NCBI GenBank assembly: GCA_017979445.1
Contig: CM030708.1
Coordinates: 32,740,721 to 32,804,720, forward strand
DNA: 64,000 bases
DNA from: Akebia trifoliata
Taxonomy: Eukaryota; Streptophyta; Magnoliopsida; Ranunculales; Lardizabalaceae
Direction of reading: 5' to 3'
Made by a program: the position numbers and the translations under genes
Shown: positions 36,838-47,840 of the stretch, in pieces
How positions within the stretch are numbered: position 1 is the first letter of the stretch
Layout of the letters: each line of letters starts with the position of its first letter
The notes under the pieces: generated by a model
What the model was told of the DNA's origin: nothing
The model's database searches: none
What the model saw: only the letters and a program-made list of their open reading frames with translations

Positions 36838-37330
36838 AGTCCTCCCCACCTCATAAAGTTAGTAAGGAGGAAATCCTTACTAGGGACCTTGGGCATCAAA
36901 AACATGATCCACTGCTTAGGATTGTAGAGGACGAAATTATATAAATTTTGAAAAAAATAGGGTGTTGTTTTTAAGTTTGGGAGTCATGTGAAGGTTTGAT
37001 AGCCGTCCATTATCAAAATTTGATTCTAGTTGAAAAGAAATTAATTTATTCTATTTTATATGAAACTTAGAGGGCTGTGGTGTTGGATTTCTGATGTGGT
37101 TACGTCACATCTTGTCAAGGCTCGACGAGTTTTCCAATATGTTCGAGACATTTTATTCAAAAAATTAAAAAAATTCAACGTGAGGTATTAAATCTCGATA
37201 AAAAAAAGTGACTTGGGAGTTAGTCTCGTTCAGCTCCAATACCAAGTTAACTCGGGTGATACATCTTGGTCTTGGACGAGTTTTAAAACCATGTGTGATA
37301 GTCCATTTGAGTAAAATGGTATTTAATAAG
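36838..37330 (+). repeat. Repeat X, copy 2 (interrupted by MITE M1)
   Basis: Shares 'aggattgtagagga', 'ttaagtttgggagtcatgtg', 'tagccgtcc', 'agagggctgtggtg' and 'tccatttgag' with the reverse complement of 24.83-25.51 kb. The match breaks at 'gatgtg' near 37094-37098 and resumes at 37294, exactly where the M1 element is inserted. Confidence 0.75.
37103..37293. mobile_element. Degenerate MITE M1 (191 bp) inserted in repeat X
   Basis: The right end 'acgagttttaaaaccatg' is the canonical M1 terminus. The left end is diverged. Flanking 8-mers 'tgtggtta' (37095-37102) and 'tgtgatag' (37294-37301) share five positions. The uninterrupted X copy near 24.95 kb (reverse complement 'gatgtgataatccatttgag') gives the empty site, which supports the insertion limits. 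Confidence 0.7.
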
Positions 37331-37651
37331 GTTCAAATCTTATTATATTTGTAAGGAAGTGATTTCACTCAATTTTTTCTTATTTTTTATGTTATTATTT
37401 TACTACCCATAACAATCGAGTTGTGTCTAGTAATTGACTTGGACCACATGATTTAATGAGCGGATGATTTACTTGGAGTGAACGTTAAGTTGCTAATCAA
37501 AATTAAATTTAGTTTATATAATGTTTAAAAGGAAATACTAACGTCCAAGACCCCATGAGACATTAGCATTCTCCATAACATTATTTTTTTCTTTAGTGAA
37601 AAAATAAGATATTTTGGTCTTCTACGTAATAAATGTTGAGGATATGTAGGT

Positions 37652-37959
37652 TGTGTTTGGATTGAGATATATAGGGAGAAGAGAAGAGAAAATAAATGAG
37701 ATTCTCTCCATTTTTCTTACTTGGATTGTTAAGTGGGGCAGAAAATAAAAGAAATAAAAAATGAGTTTTTGTTATCTCCGAAAAGTGGAGAGATTTTGAG
37801 AGAAACTCTTTTAAAATATTTTATAATTTCAACTCCACTCCTAGATCTCTTTTAAGACATTTTAAAATTTTAAAACCATCACAATTTCTCTCCAGTCAAT
37901 TCAAACATGGTGTAAACAAAATGGGTTTCTCTTCTCTCCACTTCTCTCAATCAAAACAT
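37652..37959. mobile_element. MITE, family M3, copy 2
   Basis: Starts 'tgtgtttggattgagatata' and ends 'cttctctcaatcaaaaca', near-complementary ends shared with the copy at 25163-25413. 'actcttttaaaatattttat' and the 'ctctcc' clusters are shared in the interior. Exact target duplication not resolved. Confidence 0.7.
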
Positions 37960-38442
37960 AATATTTAATCATTAGATTTAAATATCTTATTTATACTAAT
38001 ATTATGACAAATAAGTATTTATTATGTAAAAGACCAATGTATCCCAAAAAAATTTCACTAAAAAATATAATGGAGTATGTTGATATCTCATGAGGTTTTG
38101 AATATTAGCATTCTCTTATTTAAAAATTATTATTTTTATTATTTTAAAATTAAAAATCCTATTTTTTATTTATTTCAGAAAAACAACAATGAGGTTTCTA
38201 CTCTGAGTTGAGTTTGAGTTCGACTCTGAAATTTTTTTTTACTCATGAATATTGACACTGAAGGTTAATTACAACTGCAACATTTGAATGTCTACGACAT
38301 TAATTTGCGAGTGAGAGATAGAGAAAGTTTATGGAATTGTTGATCATACTGGTTGGGGGAGAAGAAGTCTAGAAGATGATTAGTTAGCATATCATTTCTA
38401 AATTAGAAAATAAATATTTTTAAATTAATTAGTTTTATAAAA

Positions 38443-38601
38443 CATTATAAAACCGTATTAACTCGGCAAATTTTATTAACTCAGTTGTTATTGTATTGGA
38501 TGTTGGATAAGTTAACGTGAAGGACAATTCACATAGTTTATCTCACCCATTCACCAACGATACCGAGTCATCAATGACTCAAACGATTTTATAAAATCAT
38601 G
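38443..38601. mobile_element. Probable decayed MITE M1 fragment
   Basis: The right end 'acgattttataaaatcatgg' and 'accaacgataccgagtcatc' resemble M1, and the left end 'cattataaaaccgtattaac' may be the other terminus. The flanking 8-mers do not match, so this is either old or truncated. Confidence 0.45.
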
Positions 38602-38739
38602 GCTGAAAGTTGAAACCCCACTCTAAAATAGGAAGTTAGAGATTCGATGAGTGACAACTCGCACGAGTTGCCTACTCACTTAAACAATTTTCGGTTTTCA
38701 AACTCACCTTTGTCTTTTCGTTTTTATTTTATTTTTAAT

Positions 38740-38900
38740 ATTTTCCAATATGTTACTCCTCCAGGTTTTGATAAATATTTGAGATTACCACAACTATGTT
38801 TCCAAACTGATGACATACCCCTTGACCTCAGTCTTCTTCTAGAGACAAATAAAAATGACCTAAAAACCCTCATCTTTAACCTCTTGGCATTTTTCTCCCC
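38740..38900 (-). repeat. Dispersed repeat family R1, copy 6
   Basis: 'ttttgataaatatttgagat', 'gacataccccttgacctcag' and 'aaaatgacctaaaaaccctc' match the reverse complement of the R1 copies near 25.7 and 48.3 kb. Confidence 0.6.
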
Positions 38901-39259
38901 CAAACCAATAATTTTGAACCTATTGGGTATAATTTTTTATCTTCATCTTCCAGTCTTAAGATTTGATCTATATTTCATTCAAGCCTCCTCAAAAAACAAG
39001 ATATGTTTTTTCGAAAAATGAAATTTTAAGTAAATAAATAAAGATTTTGTATAAGAGTTAAAGGCTAATTTAAGGCTCAGACTGATCATTAGTGATCCAG
39101 TGAGGATCCAAATTGATATCTTCTCGGACAGTTTTCGATCCATTAGAAATTAATTCAGATATAATGAGACTCTCATATAATATTAAATGCCACCCATTTC
39201 CTATAAAGATGCTAGAAGTTTTGATCTTTATGAAAAAGGAATTCATGTCCAAGTGTCCA

Positions 39260-40190
39260 ACCCATCTACCATCGTTAAATTGGTAAGAAATGAGAAAATG
39301 AGAGAAAAATAGTAATTTTATTTCGTTAATAACATTCATTCAAAAATTAATTTTTTTTTGTAATGGTTAGGTTGAATTATATAGATATTTTAGTAAAAAT
39401 AAATATCACTTGTCGAGGTAACCATCAACAACTAGAACTGCAACTCTGATGGTGTCTCTTCGTTCCTCTAGCTACTTGGTAGCACCAGTGTGGTATTTGT
39501 CAAGAATCCTCTGACGTTCAAGTTAGATTAGAAAAACAAAATAATATTTCCTCTAATTCACAAAAAAAAAAAAAAATGATACTCATCCACAATTGTTAAA
39601 TTGGTTTGGTAATTTTATTTAGTTGATAACATTCATTCAAAATTTAATTATTTCATTATGGTTAGATTGGATTATATAGATATTTTAGTTAAAAAATATT
39701 CACTTGTCGAGGTAGTCATCAACAACTCGATCTGCAATTTTGATGGTGTCTCTTCATTCCTCTAACTATCTAGTAGCACCGGTGTAGCACCTGTCAAGAA
39801 TCCTCCGACCCTCAAGCTAGATAAAAAACAAAAAAATCTTTCCTCTAATTCACAAAAAAAAAAAAAAAAAAAAAGAAGAAGATACCCATCCACCATTGTT
39901 AAATTGGCTTGGGAATTTTATTTAGTTGATAACATTCATTCAAAAAATAATTATTTTGTAATGATTAGATTGGATTATATAGATATTTTAGTAAAAATAA
40001 ATATCACTTGTCGAGGTAACCATCGACAATTTGATCTGCAACTCTGATGGTGTCTCTACATTGCTCCAGCTACATGTAGCACCGGTGCGGTACCTGTCAA
40101 TAATCCATTGACGCTCAAGTTAGATAAAAAAAAAACAAAATAATCTTTCCTCTAATTCACAGGAAAAAAATTGATACTCCTCCCCTCAAT
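39260..40190. repeat. Tandem array, three units of about 300 bp
   Basis: The anchor 'aacattcattcaaaa' recurs at 39331, 39628 and 39931. Each is followed by 'tatagatattttagt', 'cacttgtcgaggta', 'tgatggtgtctct', 'tagcacc', 'tgtcaa(g/t)aatcc' and 'cctctaattcacaaaaa'. The units differ by point changes and poly(A) length (longest A-run about 39856-39874). No coding frame is conserved across units. Unit 3 runs into the next repeat at about 40170. Confidence 0.85.
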
Positions 40191-41550
40191 TGACCTCCTT
40201 CATCCTTATAAGGCTCCCTATGATCCCTAGATTTTAGGAATCCTTTCCCCAAATCTTCAAATCAACTTATGAAAATTCCTCTTCACTAAGATAATCAAAT
40301 CAATTTAGAAGGTATGTAATTGATACTATCAAACTATTATTAGATTATTGGGATCTACCCCTTATCTCAACAAAATGAGAGAGAGATTTGGATATGCATG
40401 CACTCAGTCCCGCTCCGCCATCCAGGCTCGGTAATTTGGACTTACTCGGTCGAAACTGAGTTGTAGATTTTGATTAGGCACCACTTGCTCTGAGCAAACT
40501 CTCCTATAATCTGTTCTGACTCATGTTCAGATCAAGTCACGTGTAGGGTTCAGATTATTTACAACTTTTAACCTCTACACCACTTAATAAACACGGGTTT
40601 TGTGGAGGAGACTTCTAACTCTCAAGGTAGCTTTGTACTAGATTACTATAATAATTCTTCTAATTCTGTCATTATCTTTTGTTTCATTTTTATTTCTAGA
40701 AGAATATCTTTGTGACCACGCTCTAGTCTCTTGGAATACTCTCGTGTCACTTCACTAGCACTCCACCTTTGAATTGGTGGCGGATTCTTGACAACTACCT
40801 GATAGTATTGGTGCGGTACTTGACAGCTACATGGTAGCATTGGTATGGTACCTGTCAAGAATCCCCCAACGCTCGAGTTAGATCAGAAAAGCAAAATAAT
40901 CTTTTCTCTAATTCTCAGGAAAAAAATAAAAAATTGATACTCCTCCCCTCAATTGGCCTACTTCATCCTTATAAGGCTCCCTATGATCCTTAGATTTTAG
41001 GAATCATTTCCCCAAATCTTCATAACAACTTATGAAAATTCCTCTTCACTAAGATAATCAAATCAATTTTAAAAGGTATGTAATTGATACTATCAAACTG
41101 TTATTAGATTATTGGGATCTACCCCTTATCTCAACAGAATGAGAGATAGATTTGGATATGCATGCACTTAGTCTCGCTTCGCCATCCAGGCTCATTTGGA
41201 CTTACTCGGTCGGAAATAAGTTGCAGATTTTGATTAGGCACCACTTGCTCTGAGCAAGCTCTCCTATAATCTATTCTGACTCATGTTCAGATCAAGTCGC
41301 GTGTAGGATTTAGATTCTTTACAACTTTTACCTTCTACACCACGTAATAAACACGGGTTTTGTGGAGGAGACTTCTTACTTTCAAGGCGGCTTTGTACTA
41401 GATTACTATAATAATTCTTCTAATTCTGTCATTATCTTTTGTTTCATTTTCATTTTAGAAGAATATCTTTATGACCACGCTCTAGTCTCTTGGAATACTC
41501 TCGTGTCACTTCACTAGCACTCCACCTTTGAATTGGTGACGGTTCAATTA
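40140..41550. repeat. Direct duplication, period about 757 bp
   Basis: 'gatactcctcccctcaattg' at about 40173 recurs at about 40937, and 'cactccacctttgaattggt' at about 40762 recurs at about 41519. Between them the two copies run nearly parallel for over 600 bp. The spacer (40785-40900) contains another 'tagcattggtatggtacctg' and 'tcaagaatccc' unit like those of the 300-bp array, so the two arrays are related. No coding potential. A mini-retroelement with long terminal repeats was considered but no primer-binding site was seen. Confidence 0.8.
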
Positions 41551-42410
41551 ACTTTGTGAGTTGTGACATATTTATTTGTGATCGATGAGGTTAATCTTTT
41601 CAATTAATTTTCATAGGTCACACACTTAAAAGTTAAACTGAAATTCAACCAAATGACAATAATGGATGGGAAAATATTGGAGAGTTGTTGTGGTGGTTAA
41701 GGAAAAAAAGAGGGAAGTCGCTGCATATGGCGTATGATAGACGCCTGAGCTAATCCTTTCTTTCACAAATTAATTAATAACCTGAGTATCTTTCTAATAG
41801 AAAAATAAATAAAACAGATGGTGCGCGTGTCGTGTGGTGTGGTGTGGTGCGTGAGCAGTGGAGGTAGAGAAACGAAGTGGCGAAGGGGTTTACCGAACCC
41901 AACTAAACCCGATCCACATCCATTAACGTCATGATTTTACCAAAATACCCATTTATTTTCCTTTAAACAACGGGATTACCCCCACCTGGTTCATGGAACT
42001 TATGCACCACCACTATTTTCTATGCGTAGGTTCAAATGAAATGACCATTACACCCTTGATTAGGTACATACAGTTTGCCTAAATCTTCCTTATATCGGGA
42101 CGCGGTCTATCCTCGTTTTTTAAGAATAAAAAAATTGCTATACTAGGAGAGAATATTTTGATACACCATCCTCACTTCGAAGCCACTTGTCACAATCTTA
42201 CGTGCCTTGCAAGCTCACAGGTTGTTTGTAGGGTATATTTTCTAAAGTCGTGATAATTTGACGTTCTTTTTTCAAACGCCCTCATCACAAAATCATAGAT
42301 CCTTTATTTCAAGATATACAAGAAAAAGATTTATGATTCTATAACTGTCAGGTTGGGAGTGTCTGAAAAAAAAAAAAAATTGTCAAATTATCATTAATCA
42401 TTTTTTTAAG

Positions 42411-42602
42411 TAATGATTTTCTAATTCCCTGACAAGATATATTCTCCTGATGTGGCATGTGTTAGAATCATAGATCTTTTTGTCTGAGGATATTAATGAA
42501 GATGTGTATCCCTAGACAAAAATTTTATGATTGTAGCACATATCACGTAAGAGAGTATTTTGAGTATCCACATGGGATATCTGGTCGATTATCATGACTC
42601 TT
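42411..42602. mobile_element. Fold-back MITE, family M2, copy 2
   Basis: Starts 'taatgattttctaattccct' and ends near 'atcatgactctt', with 'gatgtggcatgtgttagaat' and 'catagatctttttgtctgag' shared with the copies at 44.7 and 47.8 kb. More diverged than those. Confidence 0.55.
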
Positions 42603-42835
42603 TCTCTATTTTAAAACCCATTTACAAGCATGTCTTGTGACTTTAGTAGGCCACCAAGGGGTAAGAAAGAGTGGTGGGAGATTGTGCTACGTGGTGGGGT
42701 TGGTGTATCAGAATTTGCTCTTAGGTGTTAGAGCAAATATTTTCTCCACTTCAAATATAAAATCTCCGACCCTCTACGTCCATAGAAATGGGTTGGTTAT
42801 GTTGCAGGTTATAAGTTGGAGCTCAACGTCCTCTT

Positions 42836-42891
42836 ATATATATATATAAAACAATAGAAAGAAGAGACCTCTCTCTCTCTCTCTCTCAGAG
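42836..42891 (+). promoter_or_regulatory. TATA box and (CT)n leader of the 180-aa gene
   Basis: 'tatatatatatataaaac' (42834-42851) is a strong TATA-like element about 50 bp before the ATG. A (CT)n run (about 42868-42887) directly precedes the start codon, as in many plant 5' leaders. Confidence 0.5.
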
Positions 42892-45800
42892 ATGAGGTCA
42901 ATGGAAGAAGACTGTGATGTGGGGTTGGAGGAGGGAAGAGTATGGCTTCCTTCACATATTCTTGACGAAACAAGTGAATCAAAGGTTTCATCTCCATATC
43001 CAAGTTCATATCTATTCTCTGTGTTGGTTTATTTGATGATCAAGTACTATTTGTTTTTGTTTCACTCAGTTTTAAAGAAGTTGGTTTCTTTTGTTTTTTG
43101 TTTTTTTTTTTAAATTCTTTTCAGGGATATTTGCAGTCACAACAACATCATCACCATCACAAACCTTCCATGGCTGCAGAACCAAGTCCCCAGGTACCAT
43201 TCCGTTTATTTCTATATTTAATTTGGAAAGATATAACAGTAATTTATACTTAATTAACTTGTGAACAAATGGCTTCAGCTAGCCTTCAGACACGATAAAC
43301 ATCATTAATTATTTTTTATACCATATTTACCCTCCTTTTTCCTATGGGTTACTAGTAAATTCAAACTAGTACACTTTTGGAAATTGGAATCTGAGGGTTT
43401 GACAAAAAAAAATTTTTAAGGGAATTTTTGATACAAAAACCAATTTTCAAAGTGTGTTTATTGCACTTTAACGTGTGCCCTTTTTATTTATTTATTTATT
43501 TATTTATTCAGGTGTAACTTGATCGGTCATAAAGGCTAATATTTACAGATTTTAGTGCACCCTTTCATGAAAAAAAAATTAATCCTTGGATTTTATAATC
43601 ACCTTGATTGACCCAATCAACAAATATCAATATCTAATAGATATATATATTTTTTGGAAGGTAATCGTGAAGTTGGGTTCTAAGGGAGTCGAACCTAAGA
43701 CGCGGAAACACTTTCCACACGTCTTCGGATCTTAATGTTTAGAAGTGAACATCAACTATCAATAATATAAACAGTTGCATCCTTTTCATTTAGAATAATG
43801 CTGAAGTAACCTCAAGATTGTACCTCACATCACACTTTCGTGACGTGGAAGTGTGATATGAGATACAATCTTGAGGTCACTCCAGAATTACTCTTTCCTT
43901 TATAAGATCAACCCAGTGTTAGCCCTTCGGCACTGTGGCCTCTATCACCATATATGCCTTCGCCATCCACGATTTCACACTATCCAACTCGTTTAGTCTT
44001 GAACAAAATATGAGACTAAATTTTAAGGTAAAAATTCAAAAAGAGTATCGTCCGAGGGAGATTTGAAATTTCATTTTCCATAAAAAAAAATTGAGTTAAT
44101 AATCTTGAGTCATGACTTCAAACTTTAGTAAAATCAATCAAAATGTAAATGGTGTGAGGAAGAAGAGAGGGAGTGAGGAAGAAAGAAAAGAAGGGGGTTG
44201 TTTCAAATATTCTTTTCCTCAAGTCAATAGTGTGACCTAAAGATGAATGTATCCTTACGATGAGTTGCATTTTCTACTAATGTAATAGCTAAAGAGTTGG
44301 GGGAGTGTGACTTAACTTATTAACTTAGTCATGTTCCCACCTGACTAAGACTTTTTGGGATTACATGACTTAGAGTTTATGATGTAGATTAGATTTATGA
44401 ACAAAGAATCAATTTTCTTCTTATCCAAGACTTAGAAATTGAATGATCACTGAACTCCGAAATTTAAAATTTAAAGCCAATAATAAAAAATTATCTTCTT
44501 TTAAATTTTATATCCTCATGGTTTTGATCCATTCATAGATTACAAATGACCATGGAACCCTAGAAAGTTTTTGTCCATCTTACCCTTGTTTTATTTTCCA
44601 CACCTACTCCCATCTCAACTAGTTAAATACACATTGTTTGTTATTAAAAAAAAAAAAAAAACTGGCAATCCATATGAATTAGTGAGCCATGTCTTAGATG
44701 GCTACGGCTTAAAAATAATAATAATGATTTTCTGACGTCCCCCCATCGACACACACGCCTTAATGTGTCATGTGTTAGAATCATAGATTCCTTTTCTCGG
44801 GATACACAACTGCACATATTTATGGGGATGTACAGTTGTGCATCCTGAGGGAAAAATCTATGGTTCTAGCCCATGCCACATAAGGAGATGTATGGGGGCA
44901 TGTGTCAAAGGGGGCGTCAGAAAATCACAACTCTAAAAAACAAAAAATCACTAAGCATGGTCTAGTTACGTTGCACGATCATTTAAAGGTTTCTACAGAT
45001 CGAATGGTCAAGAATCCGTGACCATCCATAAAAAAAATTTGACTTCCATTGTATGAAATATAAAATATGGAACTAATTAGATAATCTTTTATGCCAAAAA
45101 ATTAAGGAAGAATACTCAATAGATTATAATGCAGTCTACTTTCAAACTTCTTTTTATTGGTCCTATTTTAATTTCAATTAATTGTTGCTTATAAGTAATA
45201 ATAACCATTTTTATTGTAACAGCGTTCCTTCTCAAGTCAGAGAGCGAAAATTTTGACTAGGCAAGCCTCCGTACTTGGACCAGGAATGCAAGCAGTGTTT
45301 CTTGACTCTAGCCAAAGATCATCTGGGACAGGATTTTTCCTCCCAAAAATTGGTGGTAGCAACTTTCAAACAAGCAACAAGCCTGGTAAGTATCTTTTGT
45401 CTTTTGAAATTCTTGAAGTGACTTAGGCCTTGTTTGTTGATTGTGAAATTATAGTTTTGTGAAGGGTGTTTTTTGAGAAATAGCTTCTTTGGACATATTG
45501 GCAACAAATTTAGGGCTGGCAATGATCCGAAATATACCCGATGTCTGAGTTGATTTGATCCGAAAAATATGGAATATCGGATTGGAATCTTAGATTTGAA
45601 ATAATTTAGGATCGGATTCAGATCTACCCCAACCCGCTTCGAAAAAAAAAAAATCCGATCCAAATATATTTTAATAATTTTGTTATTATTCTTAATTTCA
45701 TATAAATACATATAGATAAAACATTTTAGTCTTTTTGATTTTCCTTTATATTTGTAGTTGGAAAGTATATTTTTAAAAATAATTATATGATTTATATATT

Positions 45801-46963
45801 TTAAATTTTTTGAACATTGATCATTTGAAAATAAGACATGTGTTTGGATTGGATCGGTTTCAGATTAAGGATGAAATGAAACGGATTGGATTCAATTCAC
45901 ATATTCATTAATCAGTTCTGATTGGGTACATATTTAAAAAAATTCGGATCAGTATTGGAGTGATACTGATCCGGTACCAAACTGATCTGTTGCCAGTCCT
46001 AGTAATAATCATATTTAAAAATTTGGTCTTTTCGGTCATTAATGAAATATCTTAGCAGCATTATGTGTTGGGGGGCATTGTAAAATTTGGTCTTTACTTT
46101 AAAAAAAAAAAAGTTAAGGGTATTGATATTTGAAAATCATGTAGCTTTACATTTTTCATCAAATTCGCTGAAAGTTGGAAGTCGGTTTGGGCCGCTTCTC
46201 CCTTTTAACGATCTTTTTATTTTCTATAAAAGTGAGAAGCATTGTTTGCCAAACAGTAATTTGAATTTTAAAAATGCGTTTCAACGCTAAAAGCGGGAAA
46301 AACACTTTTTCAAACACAAACATTGAAGGGTACTTGAAAATTTGAGAACTTATATTGCCACACTAGTTTCATTATAACCATCCAAATAGTAGAATTAAAT
46401 AGGAGTCTCAAGGATTATTTTCCCATCTCATTTATTGGTGTTTTCATGTATCTTTTGGTTTCATATGTAACTTGATTAATGGTTTGTTATACTAAGAATT
46501 TGGTGTGACAATATAATATATAAAAAAAAATTCCTTTTTTTTATACAGATTTATTCATCAAGGGAAGCTCATTTACCTTTTTTTATTATAAAAAACTACT
46601 GGAAACTCTAATTGTAGAGGCTGATTGCAATGTTGCAGCTTGTTCGCCAGTGCTCCTCCCTTTGCGTGTCGTTCAAGCATTGAACCTCGATGTGCATGCA
46701 TTGGGCACCCAACTCACTCCTCGACGAGGTTAGTTTTTAAAATTCTCTTAATTATCTATAATAACAAAGGGAGCAATCAAATTGATTGAACCTGAAACAA
46801 AAATTCTTGATCGGTGACAATGATTGTATTTGCAGATCCAAACAACAATAAAAGAGATGGGCATCGAAATTCAATTAACGATACAAGTGGTAGCAACGTC
46901 GGTTCACAGGCTCCTAAATATTCTTCCCCAGAGATATTTCTTCCAAAGGAATGGAGCTATTAG
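42892..46963 (+). CDS. Uncharacterised plant protein, 180 aa
   Basis: Exons: 42892-42984, 43125-43193, 45223-45385, 46639-46728, 46836-46963. All are GT-AG and in phase, 543 nt, 180 aa. Visible features: acidic N-terminus with VWLPSHILDE; a run of five histidines after SQQ (exon 2); a basic, serine-rich stretch RSFSSQRAKILTRQASVLGP followed by GMQAVFLDSSQRSSGTGFFL and PKIGG; the block ACSPVLLPLRVVQALNLDVH; and the C-terminus PEIFLPKEWSY. No membrane span, signal peptide or catalytic motif. The 'GTGFFLP...ACSPVLLPxRVVQALNL...LPxEW(S/T)Y' pattern resembles a plant-specific family of unknown function, from memory and unchecked. An in-frame second ATG lies three codons in. Introns 2 and 3 carry a hairpin, an M2 MITE and a possible hAT MITE. 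Confidence 0.8.
43436..43512. repeat. Y-type unit plus (TTTA)n microsatellite
   Basis: 'caaagtgtgtttattgcact' followed by 'ttaacgtgtgccc' matches the units near 17.0-17.36 kb. It runs into about six TTTA repeats (43487-43509). Confidence 0.65.
43792..43895. repeat. Near-perfect 100-bp inverted repeat (hairpin)
   Basis: Left arm 'acctcaagattgtacctcac' then 'atcacacttt'. Right arm 'aagtgtgatatgagatacaa' then 'tcttgaggt'. The core stem is about 30 bp with two or three mismatches around the loop 'cgtgacgtgg'. Weaker pairing extends to arms of about 45 nt. It lies in intron 2 of the 180-aa gene. It could be a small fold-back MITE or a hairpin-RNA-forming locus. Confidence 0.85.
44721..44934. mobile_element. 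Fold-back MITE, family M2, copy 3 (best preserved)
   Basis: Left 'tgattttctgacgtcccccc', right 'gggggcgtcagaaaatcaca'. The inner arms 'atacacaactgcacatattt' and 'ggatgtacagttgtgcatcc' also pair, as do 'tagaatcatagattc' and 'atctatggttcta'. It forms a long imperfect hairpin and lies in intron 2 of the 180-aa gene. Confidence 0.8.
45511..46001. mobile_element. Putative hAT-like MITE with TAGGGCTGGCAA ends
   Basis: Left 'tagggctggcaatgatccga', right 'gatctgttgccagtccta'. The terminal 12 bp are inverted repeats of a hAT type. The interior repeats 'gatccg' and 'cggatc' motifs and is non-coding. No clean 8-bp flank duplication. It lies in intron 3 of the 180-aa gene. The minus-strand 130-codon frame over it (45319-45711) is a by-product of the AT-rich element. 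Confidence 0.55.
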
Positions 46964-47840
46964 TTCAAATGCGACGTGAAAGTATAAATGCATCAAATCT
47001 ATGAAACAAATGCTCTTGCATTGATCTTAATTACTAATGTAAATATTGAATAATAATAGCAAAAGCTTTCATTTCTTTCCATTGACGTCTTGTAACATAT
47101 AAAAGAATTAGTTTAATGGTACATTTTATAAACCCAACCAATACATGCTCTATAGTTGACATATGTGACGACCCACTCTAGTAGTTGTTCACTCCCATAG
47201 AACTCTTTTTCTTGGGCCATTGTGTATTCCATTCCCTAGCTTATGCCTTGAGTTGAAGTCATTGGTGGTGCCCTGTGACATCTTTGTTGGGTAATATGTC
47301 TCGTATTCTTGTTTGGGTTTGAGTTTCACGAGGCAAAATCAAAGGGGACCTTTTCCAAAGACTTTGGGCCTCGGCCTTACATTTTGTGTGTGATTCTATT
47401 TTCTTCGTTGCTTCGATTGTTTTTTACAATCTTTTACTTGTACCCTTCTCGGCCCTATAGTTGCTCTGTGCCCATGTCATTTCTTTTGAGATTTCAATCT
47501 TGAGATGTGGCGTTGGCTCTGAACTATTTATGACCTAATTGTTATACTCTAAGCACCTAAGCATTTCCAACCCTAACTCAAATTCCAATTTGAGTAAAAA
47601 GGGTATAAAGGAACTCCACTCCATTGCTCAAAGTGATATTAAATCAAGGAATAATGATGAATGCGTGCGAATTCCGTATGCAGCTGACATGGCAAGGGCA
47701 TAAAACCACACATCTTTTTCTTGTGTATCCCGATGTAAAAGATCTATAATTATGTGCTTTTGCCATGTTAGCTGCGTTTCAAAATCGCATGCATTCATCA
47801 TGACTCTAAATCAAGAGAGAGTGAAATGTTTATCCAAAGA

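Larger units (their letters stand above)
37331..42830. other. Gene-free, repeat-rich interval
   Basis: 5.5 kb without a supported gene. It holds MITE M3 (37652-37959), an M1 fragment (about 38443-38601), R1 (about 38740-38900), tandem arrays (39260-41550) and MITE M2 (42411-42602). The open frames in it (38647-39021, 39070-39339, 40646-40858, 42637-42849) lie in or beside these repeats and have no family features. Confidence 0.6.

Noticed and set aside
38647..39021. 124-codon plus-strand frame in the gene-free interval
   Set aside because: Overlaps an R1 repeat and AT-rich sequence; no homology features and no splice partners.
40140..41550. Interpretation of the 757-bp duplication as an LTR retrotransposon
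   Set aside because: No TG...CA ends, no primer-binding site after the first copy and no target duplication; the spacer is made of the neighbouring tandem unit.
43670..43725. tRNA-like 'gggagtcgaacctaagac' box
   Set aside because: Resembles a B-box in reverse complement, but no A-box at tRNA spacing was found.
45319..45711. 130-codon minus-strand frame in the 180-aa gene
   Set aside because: Covers coding exon 3 in antisense and part of a hAT-like element; composition is Lys/Asn/Ile rich from AT bias.
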